Translations under genes and position numbers: made by a program
Notes under the pieces: generated by a model
Seen by the model: the letters and a program-made list of their open reading frames with translations, nothing else
Told to the model about the DNA's origin: nothing
Databases searched by the model: none
Assembly: GCA_947579665.1 (NCBI GenBank)
Contig: CANPUZ010000031.1
Location: 1-64,000, forward strand
Direction of reading: 5' to 3'
Origin: Sympetrum striolatum
Lineage: Eukaryota > Arthropoda > Insecta > Odonata > Libellulidae
Length of the DNA stretch: 64,000 nucleotides
Shown: positions 48,801-52,249 of the stretch, one piece after another
How the letters are laid out: every line of letters begins with the position of its first letter
Numbering within the stretch: position 1 is the first letter of the stretch

Positions 48801-50064
48801 AGTTAAAGAGGGTAGTTAGGTGCAAAATGAGGTGGAGGATCAATAATGACTAATGACAGGATTTGGATCCAAAAATGAACAGGGTGATCGTATTCATTTA
48901 TATTTGAATCCATCAAGATTTCCACTCACACTAAGAGAAACCTTAATATTAAATTGATGAATATTGATTTAGAGTTTTAATAACGGGCCTCAATACCCGT
49001 TGGTACCTACATGTATTTTTAATTGCAAGATCCGATAAAAATAGGCTCTAAATAGAACCATTCTTTAGTCAGTTTTAACTACAGTACTGAAAGTTAAACT
49101 TCAATTTATTAGTAATGTAAAAATTAATTAATTCGAGAGAGGATAATCGCAGAGCAATTCACATTTCAACGCAGAAAAATATACTAAACTTAATACGTTT
49201 AAATGGAGTTGTTCGGAAACATTTGCATTGCTGTTAAAGAGGCTTCGTACTGTCTAAATTTATCAAGTCAAACTTATGTTTCGCGCAGTACAATACGTAG
49301 TTCCAGATCTTAGACGTAAATTTTACGCATAGATCTTTAATTCTAACGTTTAAACATCAAATATACACTCATACTAACTTACAAAATTTCTTTGAAAGGA
49401 GCTACAGTCAGAAAAAGTGCGGATAAGGACATGGTGGAACGGATGAAAACCAATTGAAATGCTTTGTGCAAAATTGCATTCTGCAACCTTGCCAATTTCG
49501 GTGATGCACATGCATTCATCTTACGAGACTTGTGAACTTGAAGACATCCCGTTTTCACGCATCAAGCGCACTACACAGAGTGTTCCTCTACTTCGATATT
49601 TTCACGGTTGAACTTGTTTATATCTGAAGTTCGCATTATCCTTACGTATAAGAAACCTTGGTAAATTTATTTACCACCTTAACGTAATTTTGATATTATA
49701 AACTAAATTCTTAGGTACTTTCAATTTCCAAAAACATGCTAATAACTAATGGCTAAATGCCGTCCGACAACTTGCCAGAGATAGATCAACTCTGGGATGT
49801 GATTCGATTCCCTCACTTAGAGAAGACAGTGTGACAATGAATGAAAAGTTGTCTGAAGAACTCAATTAATTTTAGTGCTTAATTTCAATATTCATTCAAA
49901 CTTTGCAAAATCTGAATTTCACTTACCTGCTTACATTTTATTAATATAACGTTAAGTTATGATGTATATACATTGAATTTAATACCTACCATCGCATCTG
50001 AGCCATGAGCGACGAAAGACGTAGGAAATCTTACGTCTTTCACATCTAAGCCACAAATTTTCAT
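3747..50064 (-). CDS. ENOSF1: ENOSF1-like gene (L-fuconate dehydratase family), 7 exons, 3' end outside window
   Basis: Join of exons 50064-49990, 35837-35735, 27729-27614, 23986-23832, 15201-15083, 4778-4631 and 3881-3747, 851 nt in all. All donors and acceptors are GT..AG and the phases fit, apart from a break in exon 6. Protein landmarks in order: KDVRFPTS and HGSDAMHSDPDYS (N-terminal capping domain), [39 protein letters not shown] (KxK general base), DANQVWDV and [10 protein letters not shown] (first two metal ligands). This is the enolase-superfamily, mandelate-racemase-subgroup layout of ENOSF1, which dehydrates L-fuconate. Family proteins are ~440 residues, so ~160 C-terminal residues (third Glu ligand, catalytic His) must lie left of the window. 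Introns total over 45 kb and are mostly transposons. Confidence 0.93.
3882..4630 (-). other. ENOSF1 intron 6, no insertion seen
   Basis: The shortest ENOSF1 intron here (749 bp). No terminal repeats, transposase fragment or RNA gene was recognised. Confidence 0.6.
4631..4778 (-). CDS. ENOSF1: ENOSF1 exon 6, frame broken after the KxK motif
   Basis: Acceptor ..ATTGCAG and donor GTAATA. Begins with the last two bases of a Gly codon shared with exon 5, then [20 protein letters not shown] and FKIK, the KxK motif whose second Lys is the general base. After 'AAAATCAAAGT' the frame hits TAG. The family continuation [20 protein letters not shown] follows in another frame. Exon length 148 is one short of the length needed to join exon 7 in phase. 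Relative to the family about three residues (Gly-x-x) plus one base are missing, consistent with a ~10-nt deletion. It may be a real lesion or an assembly error. Confidence 0.88.
4779..5302 (-). other. start of ENOSF1 intron 5, nothing recognised
   Basis: AT-rich. An 88-codon plus-strand frame (4961-5227) has no recognisable motif and is likely chance. Confidence 0.45.
5303..6765 (+). mobile_element. hAT transposon remnant
   Basis: Left end CAGTGATGGGATGTAACG (5303) and right end ..TTTTCCCATCACTG (6765) share the inverted terminus CAGTGATGGGA. Flanking octamers CAAATCTT and TAAGTCTT agree at 6 of 8 positions, fitting an old 8-bp hAT target duplication. Subterminal regions are rich in GTAATCGTTACATT-type motifs on both sides. 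It contains a decayed plus-strand hAT transposase. Confidence 0.8.
5764..6366 (+). pseudogene. hAT transposase, C-terminal remnant
   Basis: Plus-strand reading begins '[16 protein letters not shown]' and continues, past a TAG at ~5842, with '[15 protein letters not shown]', '[10 protein letters not shown]', '[13 protein letters not shown]', then a shifted frame with '[11 protein letters not shown]' and a dimerisation-like tail '[20 protein letters not shown]'. The order matches the C-terminal half of hAT transposases. Stops and frameshifts rule out function. The catalytic region is not recognisable. Confidence 0.7.
6880..7507 (+). pseudogene. LINE ORF1-like protein remnant
   Basis: Plus-strand pieces in shifting frames: a Lys/Glu-rich coiled-coil stretch ('[11 protein letters not shown]'), then '[17 protein letters not shown]', '[20 protein letters not shown]' and '[20 protein letters not shown]'. 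This follows the coiled-coil plus RNA-binding layout of ORF1 proteins of arthropod non-LTR retrotransposons. No matching ORF2 follows directly. Confidence 0.65.
7508..8139. other. unassigned intronic sequence
   Basis: A 95-codon plus-strand frame (7589-7876) is hydrophobic but resembles no family known to me. It may be flanking sequence of the LINE remnant to its left. Confidence 0.35.
8140..9924. mobile_element. pogo-like element, non-autonomous
   Basis: Inverted termini CACCAGAACCTCTATTCAAC (left, 8140) and the complement of 'gttaagtagaggttttggtg' (right, ending 9924) are flanked by TA at 8138-8139 and 9925-9926. The CANNRAACCTCT terminus with TA target is pogo/Tigger-like. No transposase motif is visible. 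A 123-codon minus-strand frame (9814-9443) is unassigned. Subterminal repeats of 'gttcgttatttggaggt' occur near the right end. Confidence 0.7.
10010..10485 (-). mobile_element. Helitron-like fragment (family 2), both ends missing
   Basis: Shares the internal units of the Helitron-like copies at 17623 and 45572. Three 'tcgaac.caggac'-type motifs at ~10034, 10199 and 10355 are spaced ~160 bp apart, with matching flanks such as 'gatcgaaccaaggacgatca'. It stops where RT-derived sequence begins. Confidence 0.6.
10490..10941 (+). pseudogene. non-LTR reverse transcriptase C-terminal fragment
   Basis: Plus-strand reading gives '[16 protein letters not shown]', a stop, '[20 protein letters not shown]', '[13 protein letters not shown]' and '[19 protein letters not shown]'. 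This is the well-known C-terminal tail found in RTE/Jockey-type elements and in domesticated 'craniofacial development protein 2-like' annotations. A frame shift follows the 'GH/AxR' position. 5' truncated. Confidence 0.75.
10975..12773 (+). mobile_element. Tigger-like element, left end missing
   Basis: The right end '..gtagaggggtttcactg' (12773) is followed by TA. Its complement CAGTGAAACCCCTCTACAAG is a typical pogo/Tigger terminus. No matching left terminus was found; the left side merges with the RT fragment. It carries a decayed Tigger transposase. Confidence 0.75.
10985..12289 (+). pseudogene. Tigger/pogo-type transposase, decayed
   Basis: Plus-strand blocks in several frames: '[20 protein letters not shown]', '[20 protein letters not shown]' (CENP-B-type DNA-binding region), '[10 protein letters not shown]', '[20 protein letters not shown]' (first catalytic Asp region), '[20 protein letters not shown]', '[12 protein letters not shown]', and '[14 protein letters not shown]' (region before the last acidic residue). 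The layout is that of Tigger transposases (~500 residues). Many stops and shifts. Confidence 0.8.
12786..14060 (-). mobile_element. Helitron family 1, copy 1
   Basis: Read on the minus strand the element ends in hairpin GCTTGCAGTTTGCAAGC (12815-12799), then ACCCATTTA and CTAG, followed by T. This is the Helitron 3' signature (hairpin plus CTRR, inserted between A and T). Long stretches match copy 2 at 33025-35165, for example 'gagcttttcggtgacaatat' and 'gaaatgaggagaaaaaacgt'. The 5' end is not resolved; homology to copy 2 stops near 14060. Confidence 0.75.
12999..13332. mobile_element. ~330-bp insertion in Helitron copy 1
   Basis: Copy 2 reads straight from 'ttcatttgatacgggagttt', whereas copy 1 is broken between 'ttggtacggaag' and 'gtgcgggagttt'. 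The flanking octamers tacggaag and tgcgggag could be an old 8-bp target duplication. The insert is GC-richer than its surroundings and repeats 'gtggccacc..atgcgaag' twice. No family recognised. Confidence 0.5.
14209..14447. mobile_element. piggyBac-type MITE
   Basis: A 239-bp element flanked by TTAA on both sides (14205-14208, 14448-14451). Inverted ends are CCCTTTCACTACGG and CGCTTTCGTTACGG. The TTAA target and CCCTTT-type end fit piggyBac MITEs. Internal GC-rich repeats 'gagcgtcccggcatgctc' and 'gagcgtgccggcacgctc' form near-palindromes close to the right end. Confidence 0.75.
14452..15082. other. unassigned intronic sequence
   Basis: Minus-strand frames here (14647-14452 and 14819-14580) are Pro- and basic-rich with no recognised motif. 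They may be a remnant of another element. Confidence 0.35.
15083..15201 (-). CDS. ENOSF1: ENOSF1 exon 5
   Basis: 119 bp: one base completing the Ile codon of exon 4, 39 codons, one base of a Gly codon finished by exon 6. Acceptor ..TTTGTAG, donor GTGAGT. Encodes [13 protein letters not shown] and [16 protein letters not shown], matching the conserved E-E-A-L helix and GYPAYTT segment of ENOSF1. Confidence 0.95.
15202..16185 (-). other. start of ENOSF1 intron 4, nothing recognised
   Basis: AT-rich, low in structure. No terminal repeats or coding remnants seen. Confidence 0.5.
16345..17420. mobile_element. non-autonomous hAT element in a GT microsatellite
   Basis: 1,076 bp with 19-bp perfect inverted ends TAGAGGTCTGCATGGGCCG and 8-bp flanks GTGTGTGT on both sides. 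The target is itself a GT repeat, so the duplication is compatible but not unique. Both subterminal zones carry GC-rich direct repeats of 'gcccgagcccggcccgaac'-type units (16395-16465 and 17310-17405) while the core is AT-rich. No transposase. Confidence 0.85.
17451..17620. repeat. unit of host element, repeated at 21507-21664
   Basis: The ~165-bp stretch 'gggcgctctaac..gaaaactatt' through 'ccggttttcaaaatatctcc' recurs in direct orientation at 21507-21664, beyond the nested insertions. A shorter third trace begins near 21810. This shows internal tandem repeats of the 16186-22008 element. Confidence 0.75.
17750..18600. repeat. ~160-bp degenerate tandem array with 'tcgaacc.agga' motif
   Basis: The motif 'atcgaaccNaggacNat' and its variants occur at ~17761, 17909, 18067, 18232, 18401 and 18573, a spacing of 148-172 bp. 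Flanking words such as 'catgcaaagtttgaagcc' and 'aatttcaagtttctat' also recur. It resembles the reverse complement of a tRNA B box. The same array exists in the other family 2 copies. Confidence 0.7.
18731..19143. repeat. left inverted arm of the hAT-like element
   Basis: 413 bp, inverted copy at 20932-21327. Differences are a few short indels, such as 'gatacatatt' present only here. Confidence 0.9.
19193..20767 (+). pseudogene. hAT-like transposase, one internal TAG
   Basis: A single frame from ATG 19193 to TGA 20765-20767, interrupted only by TAG at 20135-20137. N-terminus has '[20 protein letters not shown]'; then '[20 protein letters not shown]' (candidate catalytic Asp), '[19 protein letters not shown]' (C-x2-H like the hAT insertion-domain motif), '[15 protein letters not shown]', and '[15 protein letters not shown]' (RW motif), then '[17 protein letters not shown]' and a basic Lys-rich C-terminus. 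This protein type is common and uncharacterised in arthropods. The hAT link is my inference from the D, C-x2-H, RW order, the termini and the 8-bp duplication. The stop could be recent; function otherwise looks preserved. Confidence 0.75.
20932..21327. repeat. right inverted arm of the hAT-like element
   Basis: Inverted partner of 18731-19143. Starts about 165 bp after the transposase stop codon. Confidence 0.9.
22009..22639 (-). other. intronic sequence, nothing recognised
   Basis: AT-rich part of ENOSF1 intron 4. The first ~25 bp ('catgtgctggccacatcag') also flank the related element at 44560, so the 16186-22008 element may extend slightly further. Confidence 0.45.
22640..22949. mobile_element. 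hAT MITE with perfect 8-bp duplication
   Basis: 310 bp. Ends CAGTGCTCCGCAACC.. and ..GTTAGCACTG with flanks CTCTAAAG at 22632-22639 and 22950-22957. The CAGTGCT terminus and identical octamers identify a hAT-type insertion. No coding content. Confidence 0.88.
22958..23831 (-). other. intronic sequence, nothing recognised
   Basis: Remaining part of intron 4 up to the donor of exon 4. No repeat ends or coding remnants recognised. Confidence 0.5.
23832..23986 (-). CDS. ENOSF1: ENOSF1 exon 4
   Basis: 155 bp: 51 codons plus AT of the Ile codon completed in exon 5. Acceptor ..CTTGAAG, donor GTTAGT. Encodes [38 protein letters not shown] and STIDFRY, a near-invariant block of ENOSF1 and FucD that links the capping domain to the barrel. 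Confidence 0.95.
24113..24320. repeat. inverted tRNA-derived repeat (SINE or fold-back), left arm, centre and start of right arm
   Basis: The left arm (24113-24250), read on the minus strand, contains 'tagcttcattagatgaag' (A-box-like) and 'ggttcaaatcctggctgtg' (B-box-like). The right arm starts at ~24288 and continues after a hAT insertion at 26455-26557. Arms share 'agagaagaaatgaaggagaa' and 'catcatag.atcag'. This may be two head-to-head SINEs or one fold-back element. Confidence 0.7.
24321..26446. mobile_element. hAT-like element inserted in the tRNA-derived repeat
   Basis: Ends CAGTGGCGCAGCCAGG.. and ..CTAGCTGCGCCACTT with perfect flanks TGCTGTCG (24313-24320 and 26447-26454). 2,126 bp. 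Deleting it and one flank restores the tRNA-derived arm. No transposase motif was recognised; small frames such as 24752-24525 (minus) are unassigned. A G-tract lies near the right end (26401-26409). Confidence 0.82.
26455..26557 (+). repeat. tRNA-derived repeat, continuation of right arm
   Basis: Contains TAGCTTAATTGG (26458-26469, A box) and GGGATCGAGTCC (26501-26512, B box), then 'tggctgtggcagaatttttc' and 'cttcatttcttctct' shared with the left arm. It lacks a foldable acceptor stem, so it is not a working tRNA gene. Confidence 0.75.
26650..27004. mobile_element. hAT MITE (CAGNGTTTCCCAAACT type)
   Basis: 355 bp. Inverted ends CAGAGTTTCCCAAACT and complement of AGTTTGGGAAACCCTG; flanks CACTAAGG and CAATAAGG (7 of 8). 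Near the left end 'ggaacactt.gcaaacctg' is repeated three times. Terminus is the widespread hAT 'GTTTCCCAAAC' type. Confidence 0.85.
27013..27613 (-). other. end of ENOSF1 intron region, nothing recognised
   Basis: AT-rich sequence up to the exon 3 donor; no repeat ends recognised. Confidence 0.5.
27614..27729 (-). CDS. ENOSF1: ENOSF1 exon 3
   Basis: 116 bp: two bases finishing a Val codon, then 38 codons ending in TGG. Acceptor ..TTTTTCAG, donor GTATGA. Encodes [31 protein letters not shown] and W, matching the helix before the GPEKG block of the family. Confidence 0.94.
27876..28140 (+). mobile_element. Helitron-type 5' end
   Basis: Begins A|TCTATATATATAATAAATC, then a (TGTC)n-rich run (28002-28033) and 'aactgattttgatgaaattt', a combination frequent at 5' ends of insect Helitron-like repeats. 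No hairpin plus CTRR end was found downstream in this orientation, so its 3' limit is unknown. Confidence 0.45.
28141..30416. other. long unassigned intronic stretch
   Basis: May belong partly to the Helitron-like element that starts at 27876. An 82-codon plus-strand frame (28835-29083) with a hydrophobic C-terminus has no known match. Near 30340 a B-box-like 'ggtttaattcccggctgcg' suggests a worn tRNA-derived repeat. Confidence 0.35.
30417..31980. mobile_element. pogo-like element, non-autonomous
   Basis: Inverted ends CAGTAGATGTCTATTATAAC and complement of 'gttataacagacttctactg', flanked by TA (30415-30416, 31981-31982). 1,564 bp. The CAGTAGAAGTCT.TTATAAC end is pogo-type. No transposase motifs seen; 'aactgtagg' repeats cluster at 30872-30925. 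Confidence 0.75.
31983..33024 (-). other. intronic sequence, nothing recognised
   Basis: AT-rich; no repeat ends or coding remnants recognised. Confidence 0.5.
33025..35501 (-). mobile_element. Helitron family 1, copy 2
   Basis: On the minus strand it ends with hairpin GCTTGCAGTTTGCAAGC (33054-33038), TCCCATTTA, CTAG, then T. The opposite end reads TTACTATATATAAAGCTGC near 35501, a worn version of the Helitron TC start. It encodes a helicase remnant and shares most of copy 1. About 2.48 kb, inserted in ENOSF1 intron 2. Confidence 0.82.
33459..33606 (-). pseudogene. Helitron helicase C-terminal remnant
   Basis: Minus-strand reading contains '[20 protein letters not shown]' then '[13 protein letters not shown]' and 'PERIFDNI'. 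This is the last helicase motif of Pif1-like Helitron Rep-helicase proteins (usual form VFSHGQLYVALSRVRS). It lies ~430 bp inside the 3' end, the expected place for the end of the Rep-helicase gene. Upstream coding sequence is lost. Confidence 0.8.
35735..35837 (-). CDS. ENOSF1: ENOSF1 exon 2
   Basis: 103 bp: 34 codons plus one base of the Val codon completed in exon 3. Acceptor ..CATTCCAG, donor GTAAGT. Encodes [34 protein letters not shown]. An alternative acceptor 42 bp upstream would add out-of-family residues, so the chosen one is preferred. It joins exon 1 exactly at ..GSDAM|HSDPDYS. Confidence 0.95.
35838..36169 (-). other. start side of ENOSF1 intron 1, nothing recognised
   Basis: AT-rich, no features recognised. 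Confidence 0.5.
36170..36245 (-). pseudogene. short reverse-transcriptase fragment
   Basis: The minus strand reads '[20 protein letters not shown]' followed by NGL, the GxPQGS..GP.LF.IYINDL block of non-LTR RTs. It lies just before, and opposite to, the LINE at 36283. Confidence 0.6.
36283..36689 (+). pseudogene. LINE reverse transcriptase, N-terminal part
   Basis: Open plus-strand frame with '[20 protein letters not shown]' (palm motif A), '[20 protein letters not shown]' (motif B region, with G-S of the usual QGS replaced by ES) and 'DLPNIL', where the TTAA target of piggyBac falls. Reading continues in the same frame at 40644. No start codon of the original protein remains. Confidence 0.85.
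37495..39741 (+). pseudogene. piggyBac transposase, decayed
   Basis: First exon ends ..EDVMPSTSG; a 92-bp intron (37563-37654, GTAAGT..TTTCAG) precedes INRKRKGTS and an acidic stretch. Then '[12 protein letters not shown]', '[14 protein letters not shown]' (first catalytic Asp), '[17 protein letters not shown]' (second), '[11 protein letters not shown]' (third), and after a MITE '[13 protein letters not shown]' and the Cys-rich end '[19 protein letters not shown]' with CPDQPG. All three catalytic Asp are present, but stops (e.g. ~38238, 38583, 38958) and frameshifts disable it. Confidence 0.9.
39115..39434. mobile_element. TA-flanked MITE, copy 1 (inside piggyBac)
   Basis: 320 bp. Ends CCGTATTTGACGGCATATAA and its inverted copy, flanked by TA (39113-39114, 39435-39436). 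Removing it plus one TA restores the piggyBac reading ..[15 protein letters not shown]... The TA target suggests a Tc1/mariner-type origin. Copy 2 at 57267-57606 is in the opposite orientation. Confidence 0.9.
40640..41440 (+). pseudogene. LINE reverse transcriptase, C-terminal part
   Basis: Continues the RT from 36689 with '[20 protein letters not shown]'; the catalytic FADD is FADG here (GGC for GAC). Then '[20 protein letters not shown]', '[20 protein letters not shown]', a stop near 40948, '[16 protein letters not shown]', and in a third frame '[20 protein letters not shown]' through '[20 protein letters not shown]' to a stop at 41440. Confidence 0.85.
41662..42220. other. intronic sequence, nothing recognised
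   Basis: Sequence between the LINE tail and the hAT element. Small frames here carry no known motif. Confidence 0.45.
42229..44336 (-). mobile_element. hAT transposon (ZMYM/THAP12-like), decayed
   Basis: Ends CAAGGGAGGATCCAGGC and complement of CCTGGATCCGCCACTG, perfect flanks GTATCAAG (42221-42228 and 44337-44344). 2,108 bp. C- and G-tracts lie near both ends. Codes on the minus strand for the C-terminal part of a hAT transposase. Confidence 0.9.
43171..43990 (-). pseudogene. hAT transposase C-terminal region
   Basis: Minus-strand reading: '[20 protein letters not shown]', '[20 protein letters not shown]', a frame shift, '[20 protein letters not shown]', then an open frame to 43171 with '[16 protein letters not shown]', '[20 protein letters not shown]', '[20 protein letters not shown]'. 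The last block is the hAT dimerisation domain as in THAP12 and ZMYM-like proteins. The DNA-binding and first catalytic regions are absent. Confidence 0.85.
44560..45085 (-). mobile_element. relative of the 16186-22008 element, reverse orientation
   Basis: 'gatgtggccaacacatgact' then TTCTCCATAT at the left and 'gggagaaagtaaaaatt' at the right mirror the ends of 16186-22008. Internal words such as 'gtcccaaaacatctatttcc' match its 5' part in reverse. It is about 0.5 kb, so most of the body is missing. Confidence 0.6.
45091..45132. repeat. near-perfect hairpin
   Basis: Arms AATTAACTCCTAC.ATCTAGT and ACTAGAT.GTAGGAGTTAATT pair along ~20 bp with one bulged base and a 1-base loop. It lies directly after the element at 44560-45085. 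Confidence 0.8.
45203..45282 (-). repeat. tRNA-derived SINE head or tRNA pseudogene
   Basis: The minus strand holds TGGTGGAGTGGTTAAC (A box, 45273-45258) and GGTTCGAATCC (B box, 45221-45211). Spacing suits a tRNA of the long variable-arm kind, but the putative acceptor ends (GCCACAG and CCTGCTAAG) do not pair, so a working tRNA is unlikely. Confidence 0.7.
45572..46381 (-). mobile_element. Helitron-like element (family 2), short copy
   Basis: Minus-strand start A|TCTATTATGTATAATTCC at 46381 and end with hairpin GCTTGCAGTATGCAAGC then AACATTTTACTTG at 45572. Internal 'catc.aaccc.gg' motifs at ~45710, 45868, 46040 and 46209 repeat at ~165 bp. About 810 bp and apparently end to end. Confidence 0.65.
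46382..47052. repeat. clustered Helitron 5'-end pieces and a MITE-like insert
   Basis: Two further pieces of 'ctattata..tagacatttctccagatatacc' type follow one another at 46413-46485, resembling repeated family 2 starts. From ~46494 to 47050 lies a segment with ends 'ctgcgtataagtcgacccc' and 'ggtcgatttatacag', a loose inverted pair suggesting a worn MITE. Confidence 0.45.
47053..47415 (+). mobile_element. Helitron-like family 2, plus-strand 5' part
   Basis: Begins A|TCTATTATATATAGACATTT followed by CTCCGGATATACC, opposite in orientation to the copy at 45572. Continues with complement versions of the ~165-bp units ('gtgtcatgggtttgatg', 'cttggttcgacactagg'). 3' truncated near 47415. Confidence 0.6.
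47845..48060 (-). mobile_element. LINE 3' tail fragment
   Basis: Read on the minus strand, unique sequence with 'gatagggctctgcctgtaaa' ends in (TAAA)n 'taaataaataaataaa', a frequent form of LINE 3' ends in arthropods. No coding part remains. Confidence 0.5.
48061..49989 (-). other. ENOSF1 intron 1, 5' part, nothing recognised
   Basis: Nearly 2 kb next to the first coding exon with no recognised repeats, coding remnants or RNA genes. Confidence 0.5.
49990..50064 (-). CDS. ENOSF1: ENOSF1 first coding exon
   Basis: 75 bp, 25 codons from ATG 50064-50062 to the donor GTAGGT (49989-49984), phase 0. Encodes [20 protein letters not shown] then GSDAM, the expected N-terminus of ENOSF1 proteins (x-DVRFPTS..GSDAM). 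No other ATG was needed to match family length. No mitochondrial presequence precedes this Met, though the upstream frame stays open for some codons. No TATA box was identified. Confidence 0.95.
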
Positions 50065-50404
50065 ACTTATATCTTCACAAGCAACTTTTTCACAGATTAA
50101 GCTGTCACGAGTACTAACACGAGTCACTGATACGATGCATCGAGAAAATGAACTTAAAGAAAATGGCTACTGCAGATAATAATGCACTGATAGATAATCT
50201 CTACAATGACAGAATCAGAATCTCAAAATCATGTTTACATTAAGCATTGGCAAGCTAATCAGGAGCCTAATATTACCTCATGAAGATGTCATAATTTTAA
50301 GAAATTTACAAAACAGCTGTACATAGATACCAATAGCCCTTCCCTACCAATATACCTCCCAGAAAATTACGGAATTAACTACTTAAATATTCCGGAGCAA
50401 TCGA

Positions 50405-50512
50405 CGGTAAAATTTCACTTTCGGACTGTTTGGGTTTTAACCGTAAAATTTACCAAAGTGGAATTTTACCCACTTCGGTAAAATTTCACTTTCGGTAAAA
50501 TTTCACTTTAGG
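50405..50512. repeat. short tandem and inverted repeat near the ENOSF1 start
   Basis: 'ggtaaaatttcactttcgg' occurs at 50406, 50477 and (partly) 50494, with inverted 'gtggaattttacc' between (50459-50470). It lies ~340-450 bp upstream of the ENOSF1 ATG. Confidence 0.85.
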
Positions 50513-50879
50513 ACAAATCCACTAAGGAAATTAAGGGTATACACTAAAATAAGTGAAGCCAAGCTTGGCTAACGACATCGAGTCGGTCTCTTTGGCGGAA
50601 GAGACAACATCAAATGTGTACCTCGATATGGCAACACTGCAGAGAAGCAGAAGACATAGCAGACGATCGTCATGACGGTAAAGATAGCATTCAATCGGAA
50701 AAGTAATCATATTATTCATAACAGTGGCGTAAAGTTAAGATAAAACCTCCTGAAATCAAAAAGTATTATTTTTGCTTATTTAAAGAAAGGTAAAACCTCA
50801 TTTCCATGAGAAAACACACCACACCAAAGATTTCAGAGCAAGGATACAAGCAGCGGCATATCTGTGGAGCTCGATGTAA

Positions 50880-51590
50880 AATGCGATAAATTAACTATTG
50901 CCGAAGTGTGGAAATCGGGTTTATCCATTTGCATTTAATACTAAAGTAGTACTCGTCGGTTTGAAATAACATCAGCTCATTTGCACGAAGTATTAACACA
51001 TGAATACACATAGTGTACCATCAGGACAACATCACGACGTACCTTGATAGGGCAATATGAAAATGGATGTACAAAATTCAAAGTGTATAACAAAGCAAGG
51101 TTTATATCGTCATTTTAACTCCTAAAATCCTAGTTTTCCACGAGAAAACGCACAGGCAATGACAATAATAGCATTGAGTCATATTTCTGTGGAAGGATAT
51201 GGGTGGGTAACATAGCGACGTACCTCCGCTGTAAATTACGATAAATTAACTATTGCTGAACTGTGGAAATCGGGTTTATCCATTTGCTTTTAATACTTAA
51301 GTAGTACTCTTCGGTTGAAATAACATCAGCTCATTTGCACGAAGTATTAACACATGAATACACATAGTGTACCATCAGGACAACATCACGACGTACCTCG
51401 GTTGGGCAATATGAAAATGGATGTACAAAATTCAAAGTGTATAGCAAACCAAAGTTTATATCGTCATTTAACTCCTGAAATCCTAGTTTTCCACGAGAAA
51501 ACACGCAGGCAATGTCAATTTTAGCAATGAGTCATATTTTTGTGGAAGTATATGAGTGGGGAAGATAATTTATTCTTAAAACCCTAGTTT
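50880..51590. repeat. tandem duplication, 355-bp unit
   Basis: Two units (about 50880-51235 and 51236-51590) offset by 355 bp: 'gaaatcgggtttatccattt' at 50911 and 51266, 'cacgaagtattaacacatga' in both. Worn traces of a further unit lie upstream (e.g. 'gacaacatcaaatgtgtacctc' at ~50603). Located 0.8-1.5 kb upstream of the ENOSF1 start codon. Confidence 0.9.
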
Positions 51591-52149
51591 TCAAGAAACT
51601 TCTCAAAACTGATGACCCCCACCCACCTCTCTTGCACATTTTCCTTAAACATCACACTGAAATACCTCCCCCAGAATTGTAAACCTTCCTATAACATTTT
51701 CACAAGCAATTTTACTTGAAATAAAAACCATTTCTCTACCTTTGATTGGTCGAGTATTTTATTTGTCTTTCTTAGTTTGACCATTGATATATTTTATGAA
51801 ATTATACTGAAAGCATTTGAAACCTATGTCCCTAAATATACATCCAATTCGAATTTTAGTTTCCCATAAATGGGTTGTTCATGCTGAATTACTAGAATGT
51901 ATTTCTCTAAAGAAAAAGGTTTGGATTATGTTCCACCTATAACCTTAAATCATTGTGACTCTTCCCTCTCAGTGCCATTAACATTTTCGTTTAAAATATC
52001 AGCTATGACTGGGTAATTCCCCTGAAATTGAAGGTACTTCTATGTCAAACTGATATAAGTAACTATTTTGTCCTCTAGTCACCATCTCAGAAATCCTGAA
52101 ACTCTTATAAAAACATGTTAATAATATTGTTTATCTCCATCTTGGAAAT
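51591..52149. other. intergenic sequence, nothing recognised
   Basis: Between the 355-bp repeats and the nested retroelements. No feature recognised. Confidence 0.5.
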
Positions 52150-52249
52150 ATTATTATAACACAACAGCATGGATTCATGAAAGGGCAACCAACTCTTACC
52201 AATTTAATTCATTATAATACTATTCTAGAAGCATTTGTTACCATTATAA
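52150..52249 (+). pseudogene. LINE-A RT fragment, left of the nested LINE-B
   Basis: The plus strand reads 'TQQHGFMKGQPTLTNLIHYN' then TILEAF, the QHGF.KG.ST.TNL block of non-LTR RTs. The expected continuation (QIDARYTDNSESFNKLNF) appears at 57782-57835, beyond LINE-B. 'caaatt' at both junctions may be the target duplication, with one base of frame drift. Confidence 0.7.
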
